A DNA stretch of 62,245 bases from Chloroflexi bacterium HGW-Chloroflexi-10 (lineage in GTDB: Bacteria; Chloroflexota; Anaerolineae; Anaerolineales; Anaerolineaceae): the NCBI GenBank assembly GCA_002840755.1, contig PHBZ01000033.1:1-62245 (forward strand). Reading direction: 5' to 3'. Made by a program: the position numbers and the translations under genes. Of the stretch, positions 35,681 to 45,425 are shown piece after piece. The notes beneath the pieces were generated by a model. It was given only the letters and a program-made list of their open reading frames with translations. It was not told where the DNA came from and searched no databases. The stretch's first letter is position 1. Each line of letters starts with the position of its first letter.

Positions 35681-36460
35681 ATGGATATTCTGACTTATAA
35701 TCGCAAAGCGTGGGACCAGCAGGTTTCGCAGGGTAATCAGTGGACCCAGCCGGTCGACCATGATCAAATCGAACTCGCCCGTCAGGGAGATTGGGAAATT
35801 ATACTTACACCGGTCAAAGCCGTTCCACGCTCCTGGTATCCCGATTTCCGCGGCAAACCGGTGTTATGTCTGGCCAGTGGTGGTGGTCAGCAAGCGCCTA
35901 TCCTGGCAGCTGCCGGTGGGTTGGTCACCACGTTGGATAACTCCCCACGCCAATTGGCACAGGATCAATTGGTTGCAGAACGGGAAGGGCTGACGATCAA
36001 CACCATTGAAGGCGATATGCGCGATCTTTCCATGTTTCCGGACAATCATTTTAATTTGATCTTTCATCCGGTTTCCAATATTTTTATACCCAATCTAGAT
36101 CCTGTCTGGCGTGAAGCCTACCGCGTTTTGCAGCCCGGAGGGGTTTTAATGAGCGGAATAGCTAATCCGGTGAATTACATATTTGACATGGACAAAATTG
36201 ACAACGAGCATGTTCTGGAAGTCCGCTACAAATTACCCTACTCCGACCTGAACGACCTTCCCAAGGAGACTCTGGCACGCAATATCGCCGCTGGTTACCC
36301 CCTGGAATTCAGTCACACATTGGATGAGCAAATTGGCGGCCAGCTCAATGCCGGCTTTGTGCTCACCGGCTTTTACGAAGACCGCCATCCCGGAGAGTTA
36401 TTGGACGCATTCTACCCCATGTTTATGGCTACCCGGGCGTTAAAACCAGAAAATTCGTAG
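35681..36460 (+). CDS. Class I SAM-dependent methyltransferase
   Basis: A 259-residue methyltransferase. Motif I is atypical: VLCLASGGGQQAP. It is followed by TTLDNSPRQL and EGDMRDLSMFPDNHFNLIF and the post-motif region YRVLQPGGVLMSG. This matches the SmtA/Methyltransf_11-like subgroup. ATG 35681 follows the phosphatase stop by one base. Substrate unknown. Confidence 0.87.
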   Translation: MDILTYNRKAWDQQVSQGNQWTQPVDHDQIELARQGDWEIILTPVKAVPRSWYPDFRGKPVLCLASGGGQQAPILAAAGGLVTTLDNSPRQLAQDQLVAEREGLTINTIEGDMRDLSMFPDNHFNLIFHPVSNIFIPNLDPVWREAYRVLQPGGVLMSGIANPVNYIFDMDKIDNEHVLEVRYKLPYSDLNDLPKETLARNIAAGYPLEFSHTLDEQIGGQLNAGFVLTGFYEDRHPGELLDAFYPMFMATRALKPENS

Positions 36461-36465
36461 AGGGC

Positions 36466-36521
36466 GAAGCATTTGCAAAAGACCTTCTGGGTTCCAATAT
36501 ACACTCACCTGCAAATGCTTC
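36466..36521. repeat. Long inverted repeat between two convergent genes
   Basis: GAAGCATTTGCA (36466-36477) and its exact complement (36510-36521) flank 32 bp. Elements of the GGGCGAAGCATTTGC type recur between genes in several phyla. It may also act as a terminator for the methyltransferase, but it lacks a T-tract. Confidence 0.5.
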
Positions 36522-36561
36522 CCTTCCCTACCCCCAACACCAGGACCCACCCCGCCTCAGA

Positions 36562-37761
36562 CTACCCAATCTCTCTCAGATAATCGCGGATCATCAGGGC
36601 CGCAGTAGCGCCTTCCCCGGCGGCAGCGGCCGCCTGCTTGGTGGAACCGGAACGCACATCTCCGGCGGCAAAGACACCTTTAAAACCGGTATGTAAAGTT
36701 TTGTCAGTGACAACAAAACCGAATTTATCTAGTTCTACCTTACCCTTAAGCACTTCACTGTTGGGATCCAGTCCGATAAAGATAAACAGGCCGTCATATT
36801 CCCATTCTTTAGTTTCACCAGTGGCACGGTCTTCCACCACCACCGCTTTTAATTTTTTTCGTTCCTTTACATTCAATTGCTTAATCGCGTGATTAACGGT
36901 CACCTGCATATTGGGCATCGAGGCCACTTTTTCCTGGACAATCGTGCTGGCTTTCACTTCAGGCATGTACTCAACGATATCCACCTGTCGGGCAAATTTG
37001 GTGAGAAATAGGCCCTCTTCAAAACCACTGTTACCGCCGCCCACCACCAACAGCTTTTTGCCCACATAAAAAGCACCGTCACAGGTGGCACAAAAATGCA
37101 CACTGGAACCTACCAGGTCATCCTCACCAGGTACACCCAGGCGCCGGTAGTGAGCACCGGTAGCATACAAAACAGCTTTACAACCATAACTCTTCTTATT
37201 CCGGGTGGTCACACACAGGTAACCGCTATCCTCACGTTCAATACTGGCAACATCATTGGCTTGTAAAATCTCAACCCCAAAACGACGTGCCTGGTTACTC
37301 AGTCGGTCGGCAAATTCATTACCGGAAATACCCTTGTCGAAACCGGGAAAATTATCCAGCGATTGAGTCATTCCCACCTGGCCGCCCAATGCGCCGCGTT
37401 CAATCACCAGGGTATCCTTACCCTCGCGTGCCAGGTAGATTGCTGCTGTAAGCCCGGTAGGTCCTCCGCCTACGATGATGACATCATAGAATTTTCGTTT
37501 GGCCTCGGTTTGCAGTCCCATTTTCGCTGCCAGTTCCGCATTGGATGGCTCTACCAAAATCGATCCGTCCGGAAAAACAATGGTCGGTACACTGCGCCGG
37601 CCATCATTGATTTTCTCCACCTCTGCCACAGCTTCGGGGTTTTCTTCAATATCAATATTAACATAGGGAATGCGCTGCTCCCCAAAAAACTTCTTGGCAC
37701 GTTTACAATCTGAACACCAGGTGGTGCTGTAAACAATAATTTCCTGATTTTGCTCTGTCAT
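36562..37761 (-). CDS. Glutaredoxin-thioredoxin reductase fusion protein
   Basis: A 399-residue fusion. Residues 1-80 form a glutaredoxin-like domain with CSDC (Cys16, Cys19) and SVPTIVF, the cis-Pro region. From about 90 a thioredoxin reductase follows: VGGGPTG (97-103), the redox CATC (Cys224, Cys227), VGGGNSGFEE, and a C-terminal FAAGDVRSGSTKQ FAD site. The reductase presumably reduces its own glutaredoxin domain, making a self-contained disulfide or mycothiol-like reductase. ATG 37761 with GGAG upstream is the correct start. Fusions of this order occur in some actinobacteria and Chloroflexota. Confidence 0.9.
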   Translation of the reverse strand: MTEQNQEIIVYSTTWCSDCKRAKKFFGEQRIPYVNIDIEENPEAVAEVEKINDGRRSVPTIVFPDGSILVEPSNAELAAKMGLQTEAKRKFYDVIIVGGGPTGLTAAIYLAREGKDTLVIERGALGGQVGMTQSLDNFPGFDKGISGNEFADRLSNQARRFGVEILQANDVASIEREDSGYLCVTTRNKKSYGCKAVLYATGAHYRRLGVPGEDDLVGSSVHFCATCDGAFYVGKKLLVVGGGNSGFEEGLFLTKFARQVDIVEYMPEVKASTIVQEKVASMPNMQVTVNHAIKQLNVKERKKLKAVVVEDRATGETKEWEYDGLFIFIGLDPNSEVLKGKVELDKFGFVVTDKTLHTGFKGVFAAGDVRSGSTKQAAAAAGEGATAALMIRDYLREIG

Positions 37762-37844
37762 TTTTAACTCTCCTGAATATAAGAAAACTTCCTTAACTAT
37801 TATATCCACAGCGGGTCATAAATATACAGTGCCTTTCTATCAGC

Positions 37845-39200
37845 TTATATAACTTCCCAGTCAATATCCCGATCACGCAAGTTCACTATTTTCATCACTT
37901 TGCGGCTGCGCACCCACAACCACAAAGTTTGGGTAAAATTAGCCATCGAAAAGCCAACTAGGCCCACATACAAACCGGTAAAACTTCCCAGCCATACCCC
38001 GCCTCCCAGAAACACGAGTACCGTCACTAAAAAAATAGCCATCGATTCAGGAATGCCGCGTGTCAACCGGCCATACAGCACACTGCCCTGAAACCAGGAT
38101 TGTAATACGCTCAACCCTGGCATGGGCAAAGCCAGCCAGAAACCAATCCGCGCCATTTCCACCAATTGCGGGGGCAGCCCCGAGACCTGGGTAAACCAAA
38201 TAAAAGATAATGGGGTAACCGCAACGAGAAAATGAGCCAGGGTGGTAACCGTGAACAAACCACCGGCAAAACGACGTAAATGCGGCGACGATCCTTTCTC
38301 ATCCATCATCGCCACAACCACTTCGTTAAATGCCAGGCCGACACTGCGCAGCATAAATACCAACCCGCCGACCACCGACCAGACTGCCAGGCTCTCCAAC
38401 GCACGCGGCATACGGCTGAGAGCGGCACTGCCAATCGGCTGCCAGATGAGCGAAAGCAGAGAGGTAAGGGCCAATGGGACATAAAAAGCATAAAATGCTC
38501 GCCAGGTAAGCGGTTCAGCGGTTGGTGCTGGTTTTAGCTGGTTGCGTAACACCGGGCGCACCCGAATCCCGGCATAGATCGCCTCGCAAACCGTACCAAC
38601 GGCCTGTGTAGCAGCGCCAATGATATACCCGGGAATGGTTTGCACGACCATTCCAAAAGTAAGCACTAACGCACCGGCAAGAAGCCGCACCATTGTTCCA
38701 ATACCAACCGCGTCTGAATGTCCAAAGCGTATCATCACACCTTGTTGGAAGCGCCGGTAGGCGATTGCCCATGTCCACGGAATCATCACTCGCAGGCCAA
38801 TCCGTCCCGGTTCAATGATCTCTTCCGGAACGCCTAGAATTTGACGCACTACCACATCGTAAAGTGGGGTAAATGCCACAGCCAGATGAATCACCGTGAG
38901 TATCAGGCTGGTAATCATCATAAACCGGTATAGTTTCTGATAGGTTGTCCAATCCTTACTTAATGCAGTTGAGGCTGACAGCAGCATAATAATCGGTGCT
39001 TCCACAATTAAGGCAATCGGAAATACCACGCCACCATGAGCTGCCAGACTGATCTCCGGGTTGGCCAGACGTGCCATCACCGCGGTAATGGCTGGCATTT
39101 CCACAGCCATTAACAACCAGGATGCTGCCAACGGCGCCCACGTTTTCAATACCTTGCGCGATTCGGGAGTCCATTGAAACATTGCACGGATGAAAGCCAT
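37845..39200 (-). CDS. Polytopic membrane transporter, MATE-like
   Basis: A 451-residue protein with about 12 helices in two similar halves, related in pattern to the MOP (MATE/flippase) superfamily. SWLLMAVEMPAITAVMARL replaces the usual helix-1 motif, and an intermediate VEAPIIMLLSASTAL follows. It lacks the clear motifs of well-known subgroups, so the transported compound cannot be given. ATG 39200 follows AAGGAAA by 6 nt; the frame extends upstream to 39275. The N terminus is cytoplasmic (FIRAMFQWTPESRKVLK). Confidence 0.65.
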   Translation of the reverse strand: MAFIRAMFQWTPESRKVLKTWAPLAASWLLMAVEMPAITAVMARLANPEISLAAHGGVVFPIALIVEAPIIMLLSASTALSKDWTTYQKLYRFMMITSLILTVIHLAVAFTPLYDVVVRQILGVPEEIIEPGRIGLRVMIPWTWAIAYRRFQQGVMIRFGHSDAVGIGTMVRLLAGALVLTFGMVVQTIPGYIIGAATQAVGTVCEAIYAGIRVRPVLRNQLKPAPTAEPLTWRAFYAFYVPLALTSLLSLIWQPIGSAALSRMPRALESLAVWSVVGGLVFMLRSVGLAFNEVVVAMMDEKGSSPHLRRFAGGLFTVTTLAHFLVAVTPLSFIWFTQVSGLPPQLVEMARIGFWLALPMPGLSVLQSWFQGSVLYGRLTRGIPESMAIFLVTVLVFLGGGVWLGSFTGLYVGLVGFSMANFTQTLWLWVRSRKVMKIVNLRDRDIDWEVI

Positions 39201-39383
39201 AGATTTCCTTTTAAGACAAGCTACGCCAAAGTATATCACCCTCACCAATAAGACAAAAGCTGCCGCATTAAACACAGTTCTCTTCTGAGAACTTTTACCT
39301 TATTGATCGGTGAGGCAAGGCTTTCGGACCTCAAGTCCCCAGGTTTTTCCTCCTCTGGAGCATCCATTACCTGTTATTCCTCA

Positions 39384-39412
39384 TTGACAGATTGCAAGGC
39401 GGCTACCATAAT
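39384..39412 (+). promoter_or_regulatory. Sigma-70-type promoter for the DUF3298 lipoprotein
   Basis: TTGACA (39384-39389), 17-bp spacer and CATAAT (39407-39412), 57 bp before the ATG at 39470, which itself follows TAGGAGGTG. Confidence 0.7.
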
Positions 39413-39469
39413 GGGCATATCTCAATAGTTTCCGGCAACAAAAATAACACTGTAGGAGGTGTTTATTCA

Positions 39470-40669
39470 ATGAATACTCCGCGTTACGGGAAAATGTTAT
39501 TCATAATCATAATGCTCAGCCTGATATCATTGGCCTGCAGCTTACCTGCTCTGGGTCAAATACAGCCAGACAATAGCGAACCAACTTTCGAAGCTGCTTA
39601 CACAGTTGTTGCCGGATTACCGAGCCCCGCAGCAGCCACTGCGGTTTCGGGAGGCGCTCTTGAAGCCAACGATTCACTGGTTGGAGAATGGCAAATTTTT
39701 ACAGTGAACACCCGCTTTAATAGCCCATCTTCCATCGAAGAAGCTCAAACCTGGTTGGGAGATGTCGTACAAATCAACCCGGCGGGCATCACTTACCACG
39801 GGGTATTCTGTCTGCTTGGGTCCCTGGAACGTTCCAACCTGCCATCCGACTATAGTGAACGAATCGGATTAAATTTAAACGATTTTGGGATTCCTGAAAG
39901 CGGTACCCAATGGGTGGAGACAAGCTGTGAAGGATTGCCATTTGCTGCCTTTATCCAATTGAATGAAAACACCCTGGTCCTCCAAAACCAGGGCAGTCTG
40001 CTCTGGCTGCAAAAACTGGCCGCTGAATCTCCAAAACGTCCACTGGTTTATAGTAAACTTTTCCTGATAAAGGAAGATGATTTCCGCAGTATCAGTATCC
40101 AGATCCCCTCTCTGGCAAGCGATTCTCCCAATGCCCAAAACTATAACACTGCCGTATACGAATTACATACCCCCTGGTTAACCCAATTCATTCAGGATAC
40201 CAGTACCTGGGCTTTACCCCCCGAGCCGGTAACAACTTTCTCTGATTTGAGTATGGATTACAAAGTGCATTGGAATGATGGACAACGCATTAGTATTTTA
40301 ACCAGTGTATATTCCTATTATGCTGGCGCCGCCCACCCCAACCTCAACTACCTGACAATAAACTACGACTTGAACCTGAGTGATACTCTGTTGGTCAATG
40401 AGATTTTTGTATCCGGTAGCGATTATCTCACCTTCCTGCATGATCACTGCGCTGCTAACCTGGATGCCCGGGGTATCGGCTATTGGGAAGAAGGTCTCAC
40501 CCTGGACCCGATTACTTTTCATAACTTCACCTTTACCCAAAAAGGGTTAGCAATCCACTTTGACCCTTACCAGGTCGCCCCTTATGCCGCCGGCCCACAA
40601 ACAGTCTTGATTCCTTATACCGATCTGAATGGTTGGTTAAAGCCAGAATACATCCCTACTGTACCGTAA
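39470..40669 (+). CDS. DUF3298 (RsiV-like) lipoprotein
   Basis: A 399-residue lipoprotein with lipobox LACS at about 22-25. The C-terminal half has the DUF3298 signatures: SYYAGAAHPN with a following YDLNLSDTLLVNEIF, and the end segment IHFDPYQVAPYAAGPQ. In RsiV this domain binds lysozyme, but here there is no anti-sigma part or sigma gene beside it. The N-terminal 200 residues have no recognised fold. Monocistronic. Confidence 0.8.
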   Translation: MNTPRYGKMLFIIIMLSLISLACSLPALGQIQPDNSEPTFEAAYTVVAGLPSPAAATAVSGGALEANDSLVGEWQIFTVNTRFNSPSSIEEAQTWLGDVVQINPAGITYHGVFCLLGSLERSNLPSDYSERIGLNLNDFGIPESGTQWVETSCEGLPFAAFIQLNENTLVLQNQGSLLWLQKLAAESPKRPLVYSKLFLIKEDDFRSISIQIPSLASDSPNAQNYNTAVYELHTPWLTQFIQDTSTWALPPEPVTTFSDLSMDYKVHWNDGQRISILTSVYSYYAGAAHPNLNYLTINYDLNLSDTLLVNEIFVSGSDYLTFLHDHCAANLDARGIGYWEEGLTLDPITFHNFTFTQKGLAIHFDPYQVAPYAAGPQTVLIPYTDLNGWLKPEYIPTVP

Positions 40670-40728
40670 AACAAACCAAATCATGCTAAAATAAAATCAA
40701 TAGATAGACAATTCGGAAAGGAAACCAA

Positions 40729-41241
40729 ATGACCCAAAAATCTTGGACCAAAGCACCTGAAATGACGATCGACACAAAAAAGAAATATACAGCCACTTTC
40801 AAAACAGACAAAGGCGATATTGTCGTGCAATTAACCGCCGACAAAACCCCAAAAACGGTAAATAATTTTGTCTTTTTGGCAAAAGAAGGTTTCTATGATG
40901 ACACCATCTTCCATCGCGTTATCAAAGACTTCATGGCTCAGGGCGGCGACCCAACCGGTACCGGTATGGGCGGCCCAGGCTATAAATTTGGCGATGAGTT
41001 CCATCCCAACCTGAAACACAATCAGCCCGGCATCCTCTCCATGGCCAATGCCGGCCCCGGAACCAATGGCAGCCAGTTTTTCCTGACCCACATACCCACT
41101 CCCCACCTGGATAACAAACACTCGGTATTTGGCTATGTTGTTAAAGGGATGGACGTTCTCCTCTCCATCCCGGACCGCGACCCGCGTTATCGGGATGCTC
41201 CGGCCGTCAAACTGCAAACAGTCGAAATCAGCGAAGAATAA
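40729..41241 (+). CDS. Cyclophilin-type peptidyl-prolyl cis-trans isomerase
   Basis: A 170-residue cytoplasmic cyclophilin. FHRVIKDFMAQGGDPTGTGMGG carries the catalytic Arg and the Gln region in shortened form here. SMANAGPGTNGSQFF and HLDNKHSVFGYV complete the active site. It helps protein folding by isomerising Xaa-Pro bonds. AAAGGAAACC lies before the ATG. A strong terminator follows. Confidence 0.95.
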   Translation: MTQKSWTKAPEMTIDTKKKYTATFKTDKGDIVVQLTADKTPKTVNNFVFLAKEGFYDDTIFHRVIKDFMAQGGDPTGTGMGGPGYKFGDEFHPNLKHNQPGILSMANAGPGTNGSQFFLTHIPTPHLDNKHSVFGYVVKGMDVLLSIPDRDPRYRDAPAVKLQTVEISEE

Positions 41242-41261
41242 ATTCTCGATCATCACAATCT

Positions 41262-41295
41262 ATACCGGCGAGCCCCTTAGCTCGCCGGTATTTCT
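41262..41295 (+). terminator. Rho-independent terminator after the cyclophilin gene
   Basis: An 11-bp perfect stem (41262-41272 with 41281-41291) with an 8-nt loop, then TTCTT. Confidence 0.85.
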
Positions 41296-41485
41296 TAAGA
41301 TCATCCATCACTGCTAATTCAAACACCCATCATTTCTATCCTGCAACTTTATATCACCGGCTGCGTATATAGAATGTTCGTGGTCAAAAATTACGTTTTC
41401 CTCTTTTTTCCTCTTTAAGAAAAAGGCGCAATTTGTGACCGTGACGGGTATAGTCATAGAAAAATCAAAATATAAAGGAGTTCTT

Positions 41486-42478
41486 ATGAACAATTCTAAT
41501 CAATCACGTTCATTATTTTGGCCTATTTTCTTAATCGGTATTGGAGTTATTTGGTTACTGGGTAACCTGGGTTTCATCGCTGCCGCAAACTTGGGTAATA
41601 TCCTCCGTTTATGGCCCCTCGCACTCGTAGTGATCGGCCTGAATCTGGTTATTGGACGCACATCAACTATAGCATCTGCCGTGATCGGATTGCTGGCTGT
41701 GGGTATTATTATTGCCGCCCTGGTGGCTGCCCCTGCCCTGGGAATGACCAACCCAACCCAACCTGAAATCCACACCTATACGGAAACTGTGAATGGTGCG
41801 GACCAGGCAGATATTTTTCTGGATCTGAGCAGTTACTCCTCCTCCATTGATACTGTCCAGAATAAAGATAATCTTTTTGAAGGGGAAATTGGTGCTTATG
41901 GTACGGTCAATTATAAAGTGAGCGGCACCAGTACCCGCACTATCTCACTTTCGCATACCAGCAGTCCGGACATGTGGTTCAATATCCCATTCAATTCTGT
42001 TCCACTGCGCTGGGAAATTGGCTTAAACCCGCAGGTTCCCACCAGTCTGAAAGTGGATGCCGGATCCGGGTCCACCCAAATGGACCTGAGTGATCTGCAG
42101 CTGAACGATCTTCGTCTGGATATTGGGTCTGGCAGCATGAAATTGACTCTGCCAACCGGTAATGAAAATTACACAGCCCGGATAGATGGCGGCTCCGGTT
42201 CTCTGGATCTGCGCGTTAGTGGACAGGAAAATCTGACCATCGAGTTGGATATGGGCAGCGGTTCTACAGACATTGATCTTCCAGCCAATGTAGCCATCCG
42301 TATCGAAGTGGATGACGACGGTTCCGGTTCTTTGAGCCTGCCTAAAGATGTCAGCAAAGTTTCAAATGGAAACGATGATGATGAAGGTGTCTGGGAGAGT
42401 GAAGATTACGATTCAGCCGAAACCCGCATTCTGGTGCGTATCGTTGGTGCCGGTTCAGGTAGCATCAATATCCGCTAA
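41486..42478 (+). CDS. Membrane protein with LiaI-like helices and GSGS beta-solenoid
   Basis: A 330-residue protein. Two or three helices at the N terminus (about 9-85; RSLFWPIFLIGIGVIWLLGNLG is LiaI/DUF5668-like) are followed by an extracytoplasmic toast-rack/DUF4097-like domain. GSGS recurs about every 20-25 residues (AGSGSTQ, IGSGSMK, GGSGSLD, MGSGSTD, DGSGSLS, AGSGSIN), marking turns of a beta-solenoid. Such proteins sense envelope stress (LiaF/PspC-type). AAAGGAG lies 6 nt before ATG 41486. Confidence 0.8.
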   Translation: MNNSNQSRSLFWPIFLIGIGVIWLLGNLGFIAAANLGNILRLWPLALVVIGLNLVIGRTSTIASAVIGLLAVGIIIAALVAAPALGMTNPTQPEIHTYTETVNGADQADIFLDLSSYSSSIDTVQNKDNLFEGEIGAYGTVNYKVSGTSTRTISLSHTSSPDMWFNIPFNSVPLRWEIGLNPQVPTSLKVDAGSGSTQMDLSDLQLNDLRLDIGSGSMKLTLPTGNENYTARIDGGSGSLDLRVSGQENLTIELDMGSGSTDIDLPANVAIRIEVDDDGSGSLSLPKDVSKVSNGNDDDEGVWESEDYDSAETRILVRIVGAGSGSINIR

Positions 42479-42503
42479 ATTCTCTCTATTCAATCATCAA
42501 GAG

Positions 42504-42533
42504 AACAGGTGCAGTGACTTTACTGCACCTGTT
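42504..42533 (+). terminator. Rho-independent terminator
   Basis: A perfect 12-bp stem AACAGGTGCAGT/ACTGCACCTGTT around a 6-nt loop, followed by TATT. Confidence 0.8.
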
Positions 42534-42658
42534 TATTATCCGCCTGGTCAAGAATTTTTTCCTTATCCTGCATAGTCGATCCGCTGTTTTTGCGCTACAA
42601 TAAAGTTATTAACAAACCACCCCCAAACCAGGTGGAATTTTGCCTGTAGGAATTATGT

Positions 42659-45034
42659 ATGGACTTATATCTAACCCCGGCATCCATTAGTTTTATTGCG
42701 CAAACCATCTTATTCCTTGGCATCAGCATCTATCTGGTGGTGGTAAATAATCATACAAATGCCAATTATTGGTTGTCCGGGTTTTTTACCATCATGGTGG
42801 CTGCCAGTTTGGCCGGGTTCGTCGGTGTTTCCAGTTTAGGCTGGTACGAATATGCTTTCCATCTTCACACCGCCCTGGTAGTGTTGGCTTTAGCCCTGTT
42901 AATTCAATTTGCTTACAACTTTCCCGAGGCTAATCCCGCCTTGAAGAAAGAAGCGCGTATTGTCCTGTGGATTTCGGTAATCCTTTCCTTAATCGCACTG
43001 ACCAGCAGTATTTTTCATAGTCTATGGTTTGAGTTCTTTGCGCAAATAAGTGTCGTCCCAATCGTAATTCAATCAGTACAGGTAATCGAATTAGCCTGGG
43101 TAATCGTGCTCCTGTTGAAATTAACCATCCGCAATGGTATGAGTTCAACGAAAGAAAAATGGTGGTCACATTTTATCCATCCACAGGGACGTTCTGCGCA
43201 CGCGCGCCGTGGGTTCACCTTATCCCTGTTCGGAATGCTCATCCTTTGGATAATAAGCCTGGTCTTAACCATTTTGGATCAAATTTCGGTTTCTATTTTC
43301 ATTTATACCCTGAGCACAACCTGGGCTTTGGCTATTATTATCATCACCCTTACTAACCATACCAACCGGCGCGGTTCTTTCCTCATCAAGTTGGTTGAAA
43401 TCATTTTACTCACTACCTTCACTGGTATCAGTACAGCCGCTTGGATCTCTGCCCCAGCTTCCTATGCCAACTTCCAGGCATCTTCTGCCATACCTAACCG
43501 ACAAACCATCCATTTCACTCAAAACAACGCCACGTATAGCATCACCCAACAGGAATTTCGTTTCGAGTCTCAGTTGGGCCGTCAACTGGTCTTTGCAGAA
43601 AATGAAAACACCACCAAAGTGGACTTACTGGTTAATTTTCCTTATGCCGGAGAAAACTGGCAGCAGTTACTGGTCAGCCAAAAGGGCTTTATCTTATTTC
43701 CTCAAACACTGCAAAACACCAATCGTCTGACCTTACCTCAAAATGCTAATCCGGTGATTGCCGCCCTTTATTTGCAGGACTTGCAGCCCACCACAAATGG
43801 CGGAGTCTTTGCCCATCTTACCGAGGAAAAAAGCGTCTTCACCTGGTATTTAATGCCGCTGCAAGATAACCCGGATACCTCTATCACCACCCAATTGGTT
43901 CTTTATCCGGATGGATCCTTCGATATCATCTATAATGGTATTCAAACTAATTTTCAATACAGTCCTTACATACCCAAGCAATTACAGCAGGTTAGTGGAT
44001 TTTTCCTGGGCAGTAATGATATTTCTCCCATTCGCACCCAATTTAATAACCAGCTGCCCCTGACCAGCTTATCCTGGAGCGGTGTTTATCAGGACTATTA
44101 CATCGACTTCCGTAGTTATCTGCATAAAAACATGCTCATGCAATTGATTGCCATGATCATTACTTCGCTTGTCATGGTGGTTGTTTTTCCCATCTTTTTC
44201 CAAAACAGTCTGTCCACCCCATTAAAAACCATTCGCAGTGGGATAATGCAGGTAATTCAAGGGGACACAAAAACATGGTTGGAGCCGCGTTACAGTGATG
44301 AATTGGGCCAAACCGTATATGAATTAAATAAAATGATTAACTTCCTGGATATGCAAAAAGAAAAAGATCAGGCCATCATTCTGGAAATGGAAGAAAAATT
44401 AACACGGCGCACTGGTGAGTTAAAACAATCTATCGAAAAATTGGCACATGAGATAGAACTGCGTAAACGCCTCTCCGAACAGTTGGAGAAATGCGTCAAC
44501 CAGGTAAAAAAATTGGCAACTACGGACGATTTGTTAGGCTGCTTTAACCGGGTCCATATTGTGAGTGTTCTTGAAGAAGAGATAAAACGTTCCAGGCGCT
44601 ATAATTCACCGTTGTCTGTTGTTACCATCGATCCGGATTATTTACGTATGATCAATGAGACATACGGCACCCTGACCGGAGACGAGGTATTAATATCCCT
44701 GGCGCAGACTATTCAGAACACCCTGCGTGAGACAGACACGATGGGTCGTATTGGCGGCGAAGAGTTTGCTATCATCATGCCACAAAATACCGGTGCTGAG
44801 GCGCTCATAGGTGCTAACCGCATTCGCAATATCATCGGTGGTCAATTAATGGAAACCAGCAAAGGTCCCATCCGTATTTCAGCCAGTATGGGTGTCGTCG
44901 AAATGCCTGCGGAAGGCATGGTATCTGTAGATCTTTTATTACAACGTGCAGATCAGGCGCTCGAAGAAGCCAAACGCCTTGGACGCAATCAGGCTATTCT
45001 CTGGACTCAAACCCTGGATAAACCGGCAGAATAA
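42659..45034 (+). CDS. Multi-helix membrane sensor diguanylate cyclase
   Basis: A 791-residue protein. About eight helices (5-265), then an extracytoplasmic domain (about 275-490) that ends in a WSGVYQDYYIDF segment, and a further helix near 505. A HAMP region and a coiled coil (about 560-620, EEKLTRRTGELKQSIEK) lead into GGDEF. The cyclase has TTDDLLGCFNR, GGEEF (699-703) and an intact RETD inhibitory site. It probably couples an external signal to cyclic di-GMP. TAGGA lies 8 nt before the ATG. A pyrophosphatase-like gene starts 4 bp after its stop. Confidence 0.87.
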   Translation: MDLYLTPASISFIAQTILFLGISIYLVVVNNHTNANYWLSGFFTIMVAASLAGFVGVSSLGWYEYAFHLHTALVVLALALLIQFAYNFPEANPALKKEARIVLWISVILSLIALTSSIFHSLWFEFFAQISVVPIVIQSVQVIELAWVIVLLLKLTIRNGMSSTKEKWWSHFIHPQGRSAHARRGFTLSLFGMLILWIISLVLTILDQISVSIFIYTLSTTWALAIIIITLTNHTNRRGSFLIKLVEIILLTTFTGISTAAWISAPASYANFQASSAIPNRQTIHFTQNNATYSITQQEFRFESQLGRQLVFAENENTTKVDLLVNFPYAGENWQQLLVSQKGFILFPQTLQNTNRLTLPQNANPVIAALYLQDLQPTTNGGVFAHLTEEKSVFTWYLMPLQDNPDTSITTQLVLYPDGSFDIIYNGIQTNFQYSPYIPKQLQQVSGFFLGSNDISPIRTQFNNQLPLTSLSWSGVYQDYYIDFRSYLHKNMLMQLIAMIITSLVMVVVFPIFFQNSLSTPLKTIRSGIMQVIQGDTKTWLEPRYSDELGQTVYELNKMINFLDMQKEKDQAIILEMEEKLTRRTGELKQSIEKLAHEIELRKRLSEQLEKCVNQVKKLATTDDLLGCFNRVHIVSVLEEEIKRSRRYNSPLSVVTIDPDYLRMINETYGTLTGDEVLISLAQTIQNTLRETDTMGRIGGEEFAIIMPQNTGAEALIGANRIRNIIGGQLMETSKGPIRISASMGVVEMPAEGMVSVDLLLQRADQALEEAKRLGRNQAILWTQTLDKPAE

Positions 45035-45038
45035 ACAA

Positions 45039-45425
45039 ATGCTGACCGAATCACAAACACCTCGCTTTTGGTCGCTGCTCTTCTCCCTGATTCAAAATCA
45101 TCCAATCATCATTGATCGCCCGCAAGCCAGTCACCACCCGCGTTATCCGGACCTGGTCTACCCGCTCGATTATGGATATCTGGACGGCACCCAATCCATG
45201 GATCAGGGCGGAATTGATATCTGGCGCGGCAGCCAGGAAAACAATGTTCTCACTGGCATCGTCTGTACCGTGGATGTGCTCAAAGCTGACAGTGAAATAA
45301 AAATTTTGTTGGGCTGTACCCAACCGGAAGTGGAAACCATTCTCGCTTTTCACAATGATTTTAGTCAGGGTGGCATCTTTATCGCCGCACCTACACATAT
45401 CACCAATGAAAACCTGGAAATTTAG
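45039..45425 (+). CDS. Small inorganic pyrophosphatase-like protein
   Basis: A 128-residue protein resembling the short form of family I inorganic pyrophosphatase: IIDRPQASHHPRYPDLVYPLDYGYL, then GGIDIWRG, VDVLKADSEIKILLGC and a HNDFSQGGIF end. Only part of the acidic metal cluster is evident (DLVYPLDYGYL, GIDIW), so activity is uncertain. It starts 4 bp after the diguanylate cyclase and overlaps the GH114 gene by 20 bp; the three genes form an operon. Removing PPi made by the cyclase is a possible link. Confidence 0.65.
   Translation: MLTESQTPRFWSLLFSLIQNHPIIIDRPQASHHPRYPDLVYPLDYGYLDGTQSMDQGGIDIWRGSQENNVLTGIVCTVDVLKADSEIKILLGCTQPEVETILAFHNDFSQGGIFIAAPTHITNENLEI

Noticed and set aside
39276..39296. 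A small hairpin AGTTCTC/GAGAACT with T4 as a terminator
   Set aside because: No plus-strand gene ends upstream of it, and the stem is only 7 bp.
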